A stretch of 64,000 bases of DNA from an uncultured Alphaproteobacteria bacterium (GCA_951812805.1 CATOSZ010000003.1:1256557-1320556); one strand, 5' to 3'; positions 44,286-53,742 are shown, counted from the stretch's first letter. Numbers and translations: made by a program. The notes: generated by a model not told the origin, from the letters alone.

Positions 44286-45050
44286 TCAGGACACCCGTTT
44301 CCCCGCCGTCCAGCCGCCGTCGACCATCAGGGTCGTGCCGGTGATGAAGCTCGCCTCGTCGGAGGCGAGGAAGAGGATCGCCTTGGCGATCTCCGCCGGC
44401 TCGCCCCAGCGCGACATGGCGTGGATCGCCTTGATGTTCTCGACCGTGTCGGCGTCCTGGAAATAGCGCTCGGTGAGCGGCGTGCGGGTAACGCCGGGCC
44501 CGACCGCGTTGATACGCAGGCCCTGGTCCGACAGCTCCATCGCCATCGCCTTGGTGATGCCGACGACGGCGTGCTTGGAGGCGGCATAGGCCGTCCGCCG
44601 GGGCGAGCCGTCGACGCCGAGGGTCGAGGCCAGGTTGACGATCGCGCCCTCGCCGCCGGCCGCGACGACCCGCTTGGCAAAGGCTTGCGAGCAGAGAAAG
44701 ACACCCGAGGCGTTCACCGCCATGACCCGGCTCCACTCCTCGAAGGAGAGCTCCAGCACCGATTGGATCTCCCGGATGCCGGCACTGTTGACCAGCACGT
44801 CGAGGCCACCCACCGCCGCACCCGCCGCCTCGACGAAGCCGTCCACCGCCGCCGGATCGGTGACGTCGAGCCCGAAGGCCGCGCCCTGCCCGCCGTCGGC
44901 CACGATATCCTCTACCGTGCGTTCCGCCATCTGTTGATCGACATCGCCAACGGCGACATGCGCGCCTTCCCGCGCGGCGTGCAGCGCGACCTCGCGGCCG
45001 ATGCCGCTGCCCCCGCCGGTGACCAGAAACCCCTTGTCGGAAAATCGCAT
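44286..45050 (-). CDS. Short-chain dehydrogenase/reductase
   Basis: 254 residues, classical SDR: TGGGSGIG loop, DVDQ after the second strand (suggesting NAD preference), NSAGI, Ser in NLASTLGV and YAASKHAVVG giving YxxxK. The C-terminus ITGTTLMVDGG is typical of the FabG-like group. It lies 74 bp downstream of a CaiB-type CoA-transferase gene on the same strand and may share its transcript. Substrate unknown. Confidence 0.88.
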   Translation of the reverse strand: MRFSDKGFLVTGGGSGIGREVALHAAREGAHVAVGDVDQQMAERTVEDIVADGGQGAAFGLDVTDPAAVDGFVEAAGAAVGGLDVLVNSAGIREIQSVLELSFEEWSRVMAVNASGVFLCSQAFAKRVVAAGGEGAIVNLASTLGVDGSPRRTAYAASKHAVVGITKAMAMELSDQGLRINAVGPGVTRTPLTERYFQDADTVENIKAIHAMSRWGEPAEIAKAILFLASDEASFITGTTLMVDGGWTAGKRVS

Positions 45051-45124
45051 GACCTGCCTCCTCGTTCACGTCGCGAAAAAGCTTGGCGCGGCGGGCGCGG
45101 CAAAGCAAGGCGAGGGCGGGCGGT

Positions 45125-46330
45125 TCAGACGACCCCCGCTTCGGCGAGCTCCACGAGCGTCGCAGCGTCGAGGCCGAGGATTTCCGCGTTGTGTTCGCCG
45201 ACCTCGGGTGCGGCCGAGCGGATCGAGCCCGGCGTTGCCGAGAGGCGGGCGGAGATGCCGTGCATCGGCAGGGCCTCCATCTCGGGGTCGGGGAAGTCGA
45301 GCAGGATGGCGCGGTCGACCATGAAGGGGTGATCGATGAGGTCGGAGATCTCGGCGACCGGGCCGACGGTGACGCCGGCCGCGGAGAAGTGGCTGAGGTT
45401 CTCCTCCAGGCTGCGGGCGCCGATGAAGTCGGCGACCAGGCCGTCCAGCACGTCGCCGTTGCGGACCCGGTCGGCGTTGCTTGTGAAACGCTCGTCCTCG
45501 ATCACCCAGGCCTGGTCGATCGAGCGCATCAGCCGCTCGAACATGCCCTGGGTCGAGGCGGACAGCGCGGCGAAGCCGCCGTCGCGGGTCTCGTAGACGT
45601 TGCGCGGCGCCGTGGTGTTGGAGCGGCTGCCGGTGCGCGGCGGCACCTTGCCGGTCAGCCGGTAGTTGGCGGCCAGCGGGCCGAGGATCGAGAACATCGG
45701 ATCGAACAGCGGCAGGTCGACGACCTGACCGGCGCCGCCCTTCATCTCGACCTCGCGCAGGGCGACGAGAAAGGCACCGGCCCCATAGAGCCCGGCGACC
45801 TGGTCGGCGAGCGCCAGCGGCGGCAACACCGGCTCCCGGTCGGCGAAGCCGGTCATGGCGGCGAAGCCGCTCATCGCCTCGACCAGGGTGCCGAAGCCCG
45901 GGTTCGCGGCGAGCGGCCCGTCCTGGCCCCAGCCGGTGACACGGACGACGATCAGCCGGGGATTGACCGCGTGCAGGACCTCGGGGCCGAGGCCCATCGC
46001 CTCCAACCGTCCGGGCCGGTAGTTTTCCACCAGCGCGTCGGCGTCCTTCACCAGGTCGAGCAGCATCGCCCGCGCCCGGTCCTCGCGCAGGTTCAGGCTG
46101 ACGCTCTTCTTGTTGCGGCTGTAGGCCTTCCAATAGGTCGACACGCCGTTCACCCGCCAGTTGCGCAGGTCGTCGCCCCGGCCCGGCCGCTCGACCTTGA
46201 TCACCTCGGCGCCGAAATCACCGAGAAAGGCGGTGAGCGCGTTGCCGGCGACGACGCGGGAGAGATCGAGGATGCGCACGCCGTCGAGGGGACGGTAAGC
46301 GTCCGGCTGGTAGTCGGTGGATTTCGGCAT
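45125..46330 (-). CDS. CaiB/BaiF family CoA-transferase
   Basis: 401 residues, class III CoA-transferase. The opening PLDGVRILDLSRVVAGN, GDFGAEVIKVERPGRGDD, NKKSVSLNLRE and VENYRPGRLEAMGLG are family hallmarks. The catalytic Asp is expected in the LADQVAGLYGA region. It moves CoA between carboxylic acids. The ATG at 46330 (MPKSTDY) is the natural start; the frame upstream of it is an antisense shadow of the secreted protein gene. An SDR follows. Confidence 0.9.
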   Translation of the reverse strand: MPKSTDYQPDAYRPLDGVRILDLSRVVAGNALTAFLGDFGAEVIKVERPGRGDDLRNWRVNGVSTYWKAYSRNKKSVSLNLREDRARAMLLDLVKDADALVENYRPGRLEAMGLGPEVLHAVNPRLIVVRVTGWGQDGPLAANPGFGTLVEAMSGFAAMTGFADREPVLPPLALADQVAGLYGAGAFLVALREVEMKGGAGQVVDLPLFDPMFSILGPLAANYRLTGKVPPRTGSRSNTTAPRNVYETRDGGFAALSASTQGMFERLMRSIDQAWVIEDERFTSNADRVRNGDVLDGLVADFIGARSLEENLSHFSAAGVTVGPVAEISDLIDHPFMVDRAILLDFPDPEMEALPMHGISARLSATPGSIRSAAPEVGEHNAEILGLDAATLVELAEAGVV

Positions 46331-46527
46331 GCGCCCCCGCTCGGCTACGGTGTCTCGGATTGGTTCGGGCCGCAGTCTACCCGCCCCGCGCTCCCACCGC
46401 GAGACCGTGCAAGACCTGCGGGGCGGATCGAGGGCGGAAGCAGCGGCGCCAGCCGCAAGAACGTCGACGCCCTGCCAAAGCGAACCCGCGGGACCCCGGC
46501 ACGGCCCCCAACGCCGGCGCGGACCCC

Positions 46528-49500
46528 CTACTTCAGGGCGAAGCGGCCGACGACCTCGCGCCCGTCGGGCAGCGCGATGGTGGCGTCCACCAAGGCATTG
46601 GCCGGCAGCCCGTTGGTCGCCAGGTTGTAGATCCAGGTCCCTGGCGCCGAGAAGCGGAACAGCAGGCCGCTGTCGTTGGCCTCTCCCGCATCCGGGTCGA
46701 TCGTCGTGAGATCGACCGGCGCGGCGCCCTGGGGCGTCAAGGCGGCGATCCGCGGCGGCGCGACGTCGCCTTCGCCGAGCACCGCGGTACCGCAGCGCAA
46801 TTCCAGCTTCAACGGCAGGACCCGACCGTGCTTCATCGCCTTGTTCGGTGCGACCGGCTCCTCCCCCGCTTCCGCCAGGGCCGAGAGCGGCGGCAAGAAG
46901 CCGGCGACATCGACGGCGACGGCGACGGCGACCTCGTCGCTCGCCGAAGCCAGGCCGTCGCTTACCGTGAGCGTGACGTCCGTCGCGCCGAGCGGCAGGG
47001 ACACGGTCACGACCTCGCCGCTCGCCGTGCCGAAGGCGCCGCTCCAGGTGAAGCTCAGGGCATCGCCGACGGGGTCGCTGGAAGCGCCGGCATCGAGCGT
47101 CACCTGGGTCGCACCCGCGGTGGTGCAAGCGAGAACCCGGTCCGCGCCGGCGAGCGCGGTCGGCGGCCGGTTCACATTCGTGACCGTGAGGGCGATCGTA
47201 TCGCTCGCCGACAGGCTGCCGTCGCTGACGGTGAAGGTAACGTCGAACACCGCGTCGGCGGCCTGGGACGAGACGTCGAAGCCGGGCGTATAGCTGAGCG
47301 CACCGCTCGTCGGGTCCAGGCCGGCACCGGCCGGCAGGCCGCTGGCGGAGAACACCAGGCCCGGCCCGTCGACGTCGCTCGCCACCAGGGCGAAGGCGAG
47401 ACTCGCCCCCTCCGCCACGCTCCGGTCGCCGATGGCGGCCAACAGCGGTGGGTCGTTGACCGCCAGCACGCTGATGTCGACCGTCGCCGGGGCGCTGTCG
47501 ACGCTGCCGTCGTTCACCTGGAAGGTGACGGTATCGGGACCAGCGAAGTCCGGGGCCGGCGTATAGACCAGGTTCGGTGCGGTGCCGGCGAGCGTGCCGT
47601 TGGCCGGCCCGGCGAGCACGGCAAAACTCAACGGATCGCCGTCGGCGTCGCTGCCGGTCAGGGTGATCGCGAGGCTCGTGTCTTCGTCGAGGCTCACCGT
47701 CTGTCCGAGTGCCACCGGTGGCTGGTTGTCGGCGATGGTCACCTTGTGGGTCTGGGCGGTGCTTCGCCCGCTGATGTCGGTGACGCGCACGGTGATGAAA
47801 TTGTCGCCGTTGGCCAGCGTCACCGGCTCGGCGAAGGCGACTTGATTACCCGTGCCCGTACTCGAAAAGGCGACGGCCTGACCATCGATGGTGATTTCGG
47901 CGACGCCGGCGTCGTCGTCCGCCAGGCCGGCGACGGTCTGCGCGACCTCCGACGTTACCGTACCGTTGGCCGGGGTGAAGGTAAGGGTCGGCGGCGCGCC
48001 GTCCCGGAAGACGGTGCGCGTGTCCGTCGCGGTCTTGTCACTGGCGTCGGAGGCGCCCGTCACGATGACGTTGGGGCCGAAAGCGAGCGGCAGATCGTCG
48101 AGCCGGAACGACACCTCGTTCTCGTCGCTCGGATTGCCGGTCGGCGTCAGGGTGACGACGGCCCCGTTGACGGTCACTTCAGCCACGCCGGTATCGTCCG
48201 TCGCGATGCCGGTGACATTGATCGTCGCGACATCGGTAATCAGGTCCGGCAGAGGCGTGAGCACCATGAGCGCCGGAGCGCCGATGTCGACTTCCTGTTC
48301 AACGCCCGGGATGATCACCGCATCCTCGACCACACCGAAGGTGGTGAGCACGCCATCGACGAAGGCACGGGCGCGCAGCAGGCGACACTCGCTGTCGATG
48401 CCGATCAGCTTGACCTGGGCGGTGGTCGCGTTCTCGACGCCCCGATCCTGCGCGAAGGTGTTGACCGAAATAGCGATGTTGCCGTTGGCGTCGCGGTTCG
48501 TGCAGGTGCCGTCGACCTGCGGGAAGCTGAAGGTGGCACCACCCAAGGCCTCGAAATTGATGGTGAGACTGCCGGTCGGGAACTGGAACTCGGGAAAGAC
48601 GAAGCCCTGCCCGGCCACGAGGTTCTCGGCGCGCGGCGCACCGGCGGCGGTGAAGCGCAGGACCATGCGGGCGTCGAGCGGGGGTGAATCACTCTCGCGC
48701 CGGAGGAACATCCGCAGCACGTTCATCCGCCAGGTGCCGGGCCCGACGATCAGATCGAAATTGCCGTCCGCCGGCGCGAAGTCGGAGGAGATACCGCCCA
48801 AGGCCACGGCGTCCACCCCGACGGCGTCGGCCCGGGACACGTTGCTGCTTGGCGCGAGATCGTTGTTCGATACGGAACCGCTCAGAACGAAACTGCCGGA
48901 AAGCGTCGCTTGCGGCGTCGTGACCGTGATGTGGGTCGCCTCCCCGGCAACCACCTCGAAGCTATTGGTGCCAGTCTGCCGACTGCTGGACCTGCTGGCA
49001 TGGGGATGGGTGAAGGCGTCGGCCCGGTCGTTCAGCCGCGTGGTCACCTGGAACGCGTAATCCCCCTCAACCAGCGCGCCCCGCTCGAAGGTTTCGCCCG
49101 GGTCGAAGGACCGGCCAGCGTTGATGCCGTTGCCGAGAACCCTGGCGCTGTGCCGGGACTGGGGCGCCGCCCCGGGCATGTCCGCCGTCGCGGTGATCGC
49201 ACCGGTTCGCGGCGCATCCACGTTCACGTCGACGATCAGCGTCTCGCCGGCCGCGATCGTCAGGCCCTGCTGTGCGGGTGCCGGCGTTATGCCGACCTGG
49301 ATCGTATCGCTCGAGGCGGGATCATCGAGCGATACCCGGCAGCAGCCGCTGCCGCCGCTGGACAACAAGCTGACGATCCCAGGCACGACCACGAACGAAT
49401 AGGTCGCGTCGGAATTGGAGCCGAGATTGCGCGAGTAGCTGTATCCGTTTCCGCCAAAGCCGACTCGGGCGCCCTCGAACAATTCCGGCGCGGGGTTCCC

Positions 49501-49947
49501 GTCGACACCGACGATATTGATTTGTCCTTCGATGAAGGCGACGTCGGGTTCGATAAAGTCGGCCACCAGGGGCGTGCCGTCGAAGATCGTCGAGAACTGC
49601 GTCGGAAAGTCGAATCGCTGCCCGCTCGTCAGCTGGACCGGAAAAGCGAACACCCGCAACTCGCGGCTGCCGTCGGCCGGCACGTTGACCGGCAGGGCAT
49701 AGGACACCGTGCTCGGATCGGCGGCATCGGGGAAGAACGTCGCGCGAGAGAGCGCGCTCCCGCCTACCCGATCGCGGATCTCGACCGTTACACGGGTCAA
49801 CGGCTCCGTACCAATTCTGACCTCACCCTGGACGGTACCCTCGTTGAAGATGACGTCCTGAGCCTGCACCGGATCGACCGACGGGACGGCCAGAAAGACG
49901 AGCGCCAACAAGCCGACAAAACCCGAGAATTTCGCAAAGTTCTTCAT
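46528..49947 (-). CDS. Large secreted Ig/cadherin-like multidomain protein
   Basis: About 1139 residues. A signal peptide (FVGLLALVFLAVPSVDPVQA) precedes a beta-rich N-terminal half. Then follow bacterial Ig-like repeats (VTVNGAVVTLTPTG, ITIDGQAVAFSSTG), a cadherin-like tandem (VSLDEDTSLAITLTGSDADGD, VNDGSVDSAPATVDISV, a putative-Ig LVASDVDGPGLVFSASGLP) and a PKD-like domain. The C-terminus (PNKAMKHGRVLPLKLEL) resembles the PxKF-type domain. No LPXTG, autotransporter barrel or RTX repeats, so it is probably periplasmic or released. The ATG at 49947 sits next to the signal peptide; 49959 is possible. A small secreted protein gene lies 18 bp upstream. Confidence 0.85.
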   Translation of the reverse strand: MKNFAKFSGFVGLLALVFLAVPSVDPVQAQDVIFNEGTVQGEVRIGTEPLTRVTVEIRDRVGGSALSRATFFPDAADPSTVSYALPVNVPADGSRELRVFAFPVQLTSGQRFDFPTQFSTIFDGTPLVADFIEPDVAFIEGQINIVGVDGNPAPELFEGARVGFGGNGYSYSRNLGSNSDATYSFVVVPGIVSLLSSGGSGCCRVSLDDPASSDTIQVGITPAPAQQGLTIAAGETLIVDVNVDAPRTGAITATADMPGAAPQSRHSARVLGNGINAGRSFDPGETFERGALVEGDYAFQVTTRLNDRADAFTHPHASRSSSRQTGTNSFEVVAGEATHITVTTPQATLSGSFVLSGSVSNNDLAPSSNVSRADAVGVDAVALGGISSDFAPADGNFDLIVGPGTWRMNVLRMFLRRESDSPPLDARMVLRFTAAGAPRAENLVAGQGFVFPEFQFPTGSLTINFEALGGATFSFPQVDGTCTNRDANGNIAISVNTFAQDRGVENATTAQVKLIGIDSECRLLRARAFVDGVLTTFGVVEDAVIIPGVEQEVDIGAPALMVLTPLPDLITDVATINVTGIATDDTGVAEVTVNGAVVTLTPTGNPSDENEVSFRLDDLPLAFGPNVIVTGASDASDKTATDTRTVFRDGAPPTLTFTPANGTVTSEVAQTVAGLADDDAGVAEITIDGQAVAFSSTGTGNQVAFAEPVTLANGDNFITVRVTDISGRSTAQTHKVTIADNQPPVALGQTVSLDEDTSLAITLTGSDADGDPLSFAVLAGPANGTLAGTAPNLVYTPAPDFAGPDTVTFQVNDGSVDSAPATVDISVLAVNDPPLLAAIGDRSVAEGASLAFALVASDVDGPGLVFSASGLPAGAGLDPTSGALSYTPGFDVSSQAADAVFDVTFTVSDGSLSASDTIALTVTNVNRPPTALAGADRVLACTTAGATQVTLDAGASSDPVGDALSFTWSGAFGTASGEVVTVSLPLGATDVTLTVSDGLASASDEVAVAVAVDVAGFLPPLSALAEAGEEPVAPNKAMKHGRVLPLKLELRCGTAVLGEGDVAPPRIAALTPQGAAPVDLTTIDPDAGEANDSGLLFRFSAPGTWIYNLATNGLPANALVDATIALPDGREVVGRFALK

Positions 49948-49965
49948 GATCACACCCATCCCGAA

Positions 49966-50373
49966 TCAATCGCGTCGCGCTTCGAATTCACCTTCGACCT
50001 CGCCGGCATCCGCCCGCACATAGCTGACCTCGCCCACCAGCGTGGTCTGAGCGTCGAAAAATGCGGCGTCAGCGGCGAATGTCGTGCGGGCCGACACGCT
50101 GCTGCCCGCCCCGAGGATCGGCCAGTCGAGCAGGTCGGCCTCGAGGATCACGCCTTCTGCCGCCGAAAACCCGAGGACGATGTCGTTCAAATCCTGGTCG
50201 GCGAGATTGGTGACCCTGAGCTCGATGGTGCCGCGCAGTCCGGAACCTTCGGCAACGACCCGTTCGACCCGGTAGGAGACCGCCAAATCGTCCGCCGACG
50301 CGGCACCCGTCGCCGACATCAGACCAAAGCAGATCAAGCCCGCGAGCAGAACCCGATGAATTGTGGTGAACAT
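49966..50373 (-). CDS. Small secreted protein, partner of the large Ig-like protein
   Basis: 135 residues with a signal peptide (VLLAGLICFGLMSATGAASA). The mature part looks like one beta-sandwich domain (VSYRVERVVAEGSGLRGTIELRVTNL, VSARTTFAAD). No family recognised. GAGG lies 7 bases before ATG 50373. It is the first gene of a two-gene unit with the 1139-residue protein, so both may form one surface or periplasmic structure. A promoter-like pair lies just upstream. Confidence 0.75.
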   Translation of the reverse strand: MFTTIHRVLLAGLICFGLMSATGAASADDLAVSYRVERVVAEGSGLRGTIELRVTNLADQDLNDIVLGFSAAEGVILEADLLDWPILGAGSSVSARTTFAADAAFFDAQTTLVGEVSYVRADAGEVEGEFEARRD

Positions 50374-50413
50374 TGCTGTGCCTCGAACGTCGTGGGAATC
50401 TATCAAGATTTTC

Positions 50414-50442
50414 TAGATATATAATATGCCACTTTGTAACAA
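50414..50442 (-). promoter_or_regulatory. Putative sigma-70 promoter of the secreted-protein pair
   Basis: On the minus strand TTGTTA (50442-50437) and TATCTA (50419-50414) are 17 bases apart, in an AT-rich stretch of an otherwise GC-rich region. The start of transcription would fall about 35 bases upstream of the small secreted protein ATG. Matches to the consensus are partial. The rest of 50374-50637 holds nothing else that I can support. Confidence 0.4.
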
Positions 50443-50637
50443 CCCCTATTTCGTTTGATTTTCAATTATCATTCGTCTGTTCATAAACTTTCCGTGATCG
50501 CGCCGGTCGCCCCACGATCAGCCAACCCGCGACGATGTGGGGGCGGACGGCTCTCACGGCGATCGGGTCGTCGCATTGCCGCGCTCCATCCCCCCTGCTA
50601 GCGTGCCGGCCGTGTCATCACGACAGGAGAACAGCGC

Positions 50638-52062
50638 ATGCACCCCGCTTTCGAAGATGTCATGGCAGTCCGCGGGCAGGACCTGCCGCCGGCGGGTGAG
50701 GTCGAGATCACGGGTGACGACCCGGTCTTCGCCTCACCGTTTCGCCTGGGTGAAACCTGCGCCGCGGTCCTGGCCGGCGTCGGCGTCGCGGTCTCCGACC
50801 TCTGGGAGTTGAAGACCGGGCGGCGACAGCGCGTCGGCATCGACGTCCGCCACGCCGCCGCCGCGCTTCGCAGCACCACCTATCTGCAGCGGCCCGGCCC
50901 CGACGGCGTCTTCGCAGCCGTGCGCAACGAGCCGCACGAGGCGATGATCCGCATGACCCAGCCCTGGCCGACGCGGGACGGACGCTGGTTCCTGCCCCAC
51001 TTCGGCCTGCCCAACCTGCGGGCCCGGGTGCGGGGCGTGCTGGGCTGCGACGACACGCCCGAGGCCGTCGCCCGCGCGGTTTCCAGCTGGGACGCCCTCG
51101 ACCTCGAAGCGGCGATCGACGAGGCGCGGGCCTGCGGCGGCATGGTGCGCTCCAACGCCGAATGGCTGGCCCACCCCCATGGGCAAGTTTTGCAAGCGAA
51201 GCCGATCGTCGAGATCATCAAGATCGCCGACAGCGATCCCGAACCGCTGCCCGACGGTGCTCGCCCGCTCGACGGCATCCGCGCCCTGGACCTCACCCGC
51301 ATTCTGGCCGGCCCGGTCGCCGCCCGCACCTTGGCCGAGAACGGCGCCGAGGTGTTGATGGTGACGGCGGAAGGCCTGCCGCAGATCGCCGAGCATGTCA
51401 TGGACACCAGCCACGGCAAGCGCAGCTGCTTCCTCGACCTGAAGACCGCCGAGGGGGCCGACCGGCTGCGTGCGCTGGCCCGCGATGCGGATGTCTTTTC
51501 GCAAGGCTACCGGCCCGGCATGCTCGCCGGGCTCGGCTTCGGCCCGGAAGAGCTGGCGGAACTTCGCCCCGGGATCGTCTACCTCTCGATCAGCTGTTTC
51601 GGCGCCGACGGCCCGCTCAGCCATCGGGCGGGGTGGGAACAGGTGGCGCAGACGGTGACCGGAATCTGCCACGACAGCGGCCTCGACCGGCCCGCGCTCG
51701 CGCCCGCCGCGGCCTGCGACTACACCACCGGCTATCTCGGCGCCTATGGCGTGCTGCTGGCGTTGGCCCGCTGCGCGCGGGAAGGCGGCAGCTACCACGT
51801 CCGCGTCTCGCTCTGCCGCTCGGGCATGTTCATCCAGCGCCATGGCCGCATCGCCCTGGACGAAACGCTCGATGACCTGGACGACGCGGAACTCGACGCG
51901 CTGCGCATCGAAAGCCGCCCGGCCAGCGGGCCATTGCGCCATTTAGGCCCGGTCCTCCAGCTCTCCGAAACCCCGCCGCACTGGACCCGGCCGACCCCGG
52001 TGCTGGGCGGCGACGGGGCGGAATGGCCGGCCGCCTCGGGCGCGGCGCGCGCGGCGGAGTAG
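50638..52062 (+). CDS. CaiB/BaiF-type CoA-transferase with an extra N-terminal region
   Basis: 474 residues. The familiar opening motif of class III CoA-transferases (PLDGIRALDLTRILAGPVAARTLAENGAEVLMV) appears only at about residue 208, followed by LDLKTAEGADRLRALARDADVFSQGYRPG and YLSISCFGADGPLS. Residues 1-205 instead look like the middle and end of the fold (LWELKTGRRQRVGIDVRHAAAALRS, DGRWFLPHFGLPNL), so the order of parts seems exchanged or half duplicated. Normal proteins of about 470 residues of this layout exist. ATG 50638 follows GGAGAA. Confidence 0.8.
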   Translation: MHPAFEDVMAVRGQDLPPAGEVEITGDDPVFASPFRLGETCAAVLAGVGVAVSDLWELKTGRRQRVGIDVRHAAAALRSTTYLQRPGPDGVFAAVRNEPHEAMIRMTQPWPTRDGRWFLPHFGLPNLRARVRGVLGCDDTPEAVARAVSSWDALDLEAAIDEARACGGMVRSNAEWLAHPHGQVLQAKPIVEIIKIADSDPEPLPDGARPLDGIRALDLTRILAGPVAARTLAENGAEVLMVTAEGLPQIAEHVMDTSHGKRSCFLDLKTAEGADRLRALARDADVFSQGYRPGMLAGLGFGPEELAELRPGIVYLSISCFGADGPLSHRAGWEQVAQTVTGICHDSGLDRPALAPAAACDYTTGYLGAYGVLLALARCAREGGSYHVRVSLCRSGMFIQRHGRIALDETLDDLDDAELDALRIESRPASGPLRHLGPVLQLSETPPHWTRPTPVLGGDGAEWPAASGAARAAE

Positions 52063-52088
52063 CCGCGTTAGAGCACGTCAGGTTTGGT

Positions 52089-52192
52089 CCCGGCCACCCG
52101 CTCCCCCGTCCGAACCACCCGTGGAGTGTACACTTGCGGTGGTTGGGACGGGGGAGCGGGTGGCCGGGCGACTCGGATCAAACTTGATCCGA
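52089..52192. repeat. Long hairpin (31-bp arms) followed by a 9-bp palindrome
   Basis: 52089-52119 (CCCGGCCACCCGCTCCCCCG ...) pairs with 52138-52168 with a single mismatch around an 18-base loop holding GTGTACAC. Just after it TCGGATCAA and TTGATCCGA (52173-52192) form a perfect palindrome. Outer sequences near 52070-52086 and 52180-52198 are also loosely inverted. The unit sits between the CoA-transferase stop and the IS1182 copy. It could be a non-autonomous element or a very strong terminator. Confidence 0.7.
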
Positions 52193-52198
52193 CCCTAG

Positions 52199-53742
52199 CA
52201 GCCTGTCGGACTTGAGCCGAGTTTCGAGATGAGATTCACTGTCACGGTCTGATTCTCTCCTGCGCGGTGATTTTGTGATGAGCAACTTTCGACAGGTTGA
52301 CCGGGAGACCAGCTATCTTCTGCCGCCTTCGGTGGACGAATGGCTGCCTGATCGTCATCTGGCGCGCTTCGTGGTCGATGTGCTGGAGCAGCTGGATCTC
52401 TCTGCGTTCGTGAAGGCCTATCGTGGTTCGGGCTCGGCGGCGCATCACCCGAGCGTCCTGCTGGGCCTGCTGATCTACGGCTACGCGACGGGGGTGCATT
52501 CCAGCCGGAAGCTGGAGCGGGCGAGCTATGATTCGGTGGCCTTCCGCTTCATCGCGGCAAACGACCACCCCGACCACGACACGATCGCCACGTTCCGCCG
52601 TCGCTTCCTGCCGCTGATCGAGGGGCTGTTCGTGCAGGTTCTGCTGCTGGCGCGGCAGGCCGGCATGCTGCAACTGGGCACGGTGGCGCTGGACGGGACG
52701 AAGATCCATGCCGACGCGAGCCGGCACAGCGCCCTGTCGTGGCAGCGTGCGGGCGAGATCGAAGCCCGGCTGCGGGCCGAGGTGGCGGAGTTGATGGCGT
52801 TGGCGGAAGCGGCGGACCGGTCCGAGGTTCCCGACGGCATGAGCGTGCCGGAGGAGCTGGCACGGCGCGAGGACCGGCTGGCGGCGATCGCCGCGGCGAA
52901 GGCGGAGATCGAGGCGCGGGCGGCCGAGCGTCATGCGCGGGAGCAGGCGGAGTACGAAGAGAAGCTGGCAGCCCGCGAGGCGAAGGAAACGCGGACCGGC
53001 CGCAAGCCGGGCGGGCGGCCACCGAAGCCGCCGGAGCCGGGGCCACGGGCGAAGGACCAGGTCAACCTGACGGACCCGGACTCGCGCATCATGCCGGTGG
53101 CCGGCGGCGGCTTCGAGCAGTGCTACAACGCCCAGGCTGCGGTGGCCGCCGGCAGCCTGCTGGTGGTCAGCGCCGACGTGGTGCAGGCGGCGAACGACAA
53201 GCAGCAGATCGAACCGACGCTCGAAGCACTCGCCGGCCTGCCGGACGGGCTTGGCGAGGTCGAGACCCTGTTGGCGGACAGCGGCTACTTCAGCCAGGCC
53301 AACGTCGAGGCCTGCGGGGAAGCGGAGATCGCGCCGCTGATCGCGCTCGGCCGGGAGCACCACCATCTTTCCTGGCGGGACCGCTTCGCCGAGGCGCCGC
53401 CAGCGCCCGAGGATCCGACGCCGCTCGAGGCGATGTGCCATCGCCTGGCCACACCCGAGGGCCGGGCGCTCTACGCGCTTCGCAAGCAGACGCCGGAGCC
53501 GGTGTTCGGCATCATCAAATCGGTGATGGGCTTGCGTCAGTTCAGCCTGCGCGGCCTCGACAAGGCGAAGGGGGAATGGACCTTGGCCACGCTCTCCTGG
53601 AACATCAAGCGGATGTTCGTCCTCAGCCACGCCTGAACGGGCGGGCCAACCCGCGTTCGCAACTTCATGGGGGTAAATCCATGACATCGACGCCCGCCAA
53701 GCCAATCTTACCAATCCTTGCATGCCCGAGTCCGACAGGCTG
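52199..53742 (+). mobile_element. IS1182-type insertion sequence, copy 2
   Basis: Same 1544-bp length, ends and transposase as copy 1, shifted by 25,391 bp and in the same orientation. CTAG flanks it (52195-52198 and 53743-53746). The right-hand CTAG contains the TAG stop of the alkyltransferase-like gene. The left-hand flank CCCTAG is the same as at copy 1. Direct orientation makes deletion or duplication of the middle segment by recombination possible. Confidence 0.9.
52278..53636 (+). CDS. IS1182-type transposase (copy 2)
   Basis: 452 residues, apparently identical to the copy 1 protein, with the same DUF772-type N-terminus, Lys/Glu-rich insert and DDE domain. Intact frame. The lack of visible differences indicates very recent copying or gene conversion between the two elements. 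Confidence 0.93.
   Translation: MSNFRQVDRETSYLLPPSVDEWLPDRHLARFVVDVLEQLDLSAFVKAYRGSGSAAHHPSVLLGLLIYGYATGVHSSRKLERASYDSVAFRFIAANDHPDHDTIATFRRRFLPLIEGLFVQVLLLARQAGMLQLGTVALDGTKIHADASRHSALSWQRAGEIEARLRAEVAELMALAEAADRSEVPDGMSVPEELARREDRLAAIAAAKAEIEARAAERHAREQAEYEEKLAAREAKETRTGRKPGGRPPKPPEPGPRAKDQVNLTDPDSRIMPVAGGGFEQCYNAQAAVAAGSLLVVSADVVQAANDKQQIEPTLEALAGLPDGLGEVETLLADSGYFSQANVEACGEAEIAPLIALGREHHHLSWRDRFAEAPPAPEDPTPLEAMCHRLATPEGRALYALRKQTPEPVFGIIKSVMGLRQFSLRGLDKAKGEWTLATLSWNIKRMFVLSHA

Noticed and set aside
45125..47128. A 667-residue CoA-transferase with a long N-terminus
   Set aside because: The extra 266 residues are a shadow of the secreted protein gene; the family start is at 46330.
26808..53742. 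The middle segment as a composite transposon
   Set aside because: Each IS copy has its own CTAG pair, which fits two independent insertions, and the content is ordinary metabolic genes with no resistance cargo.
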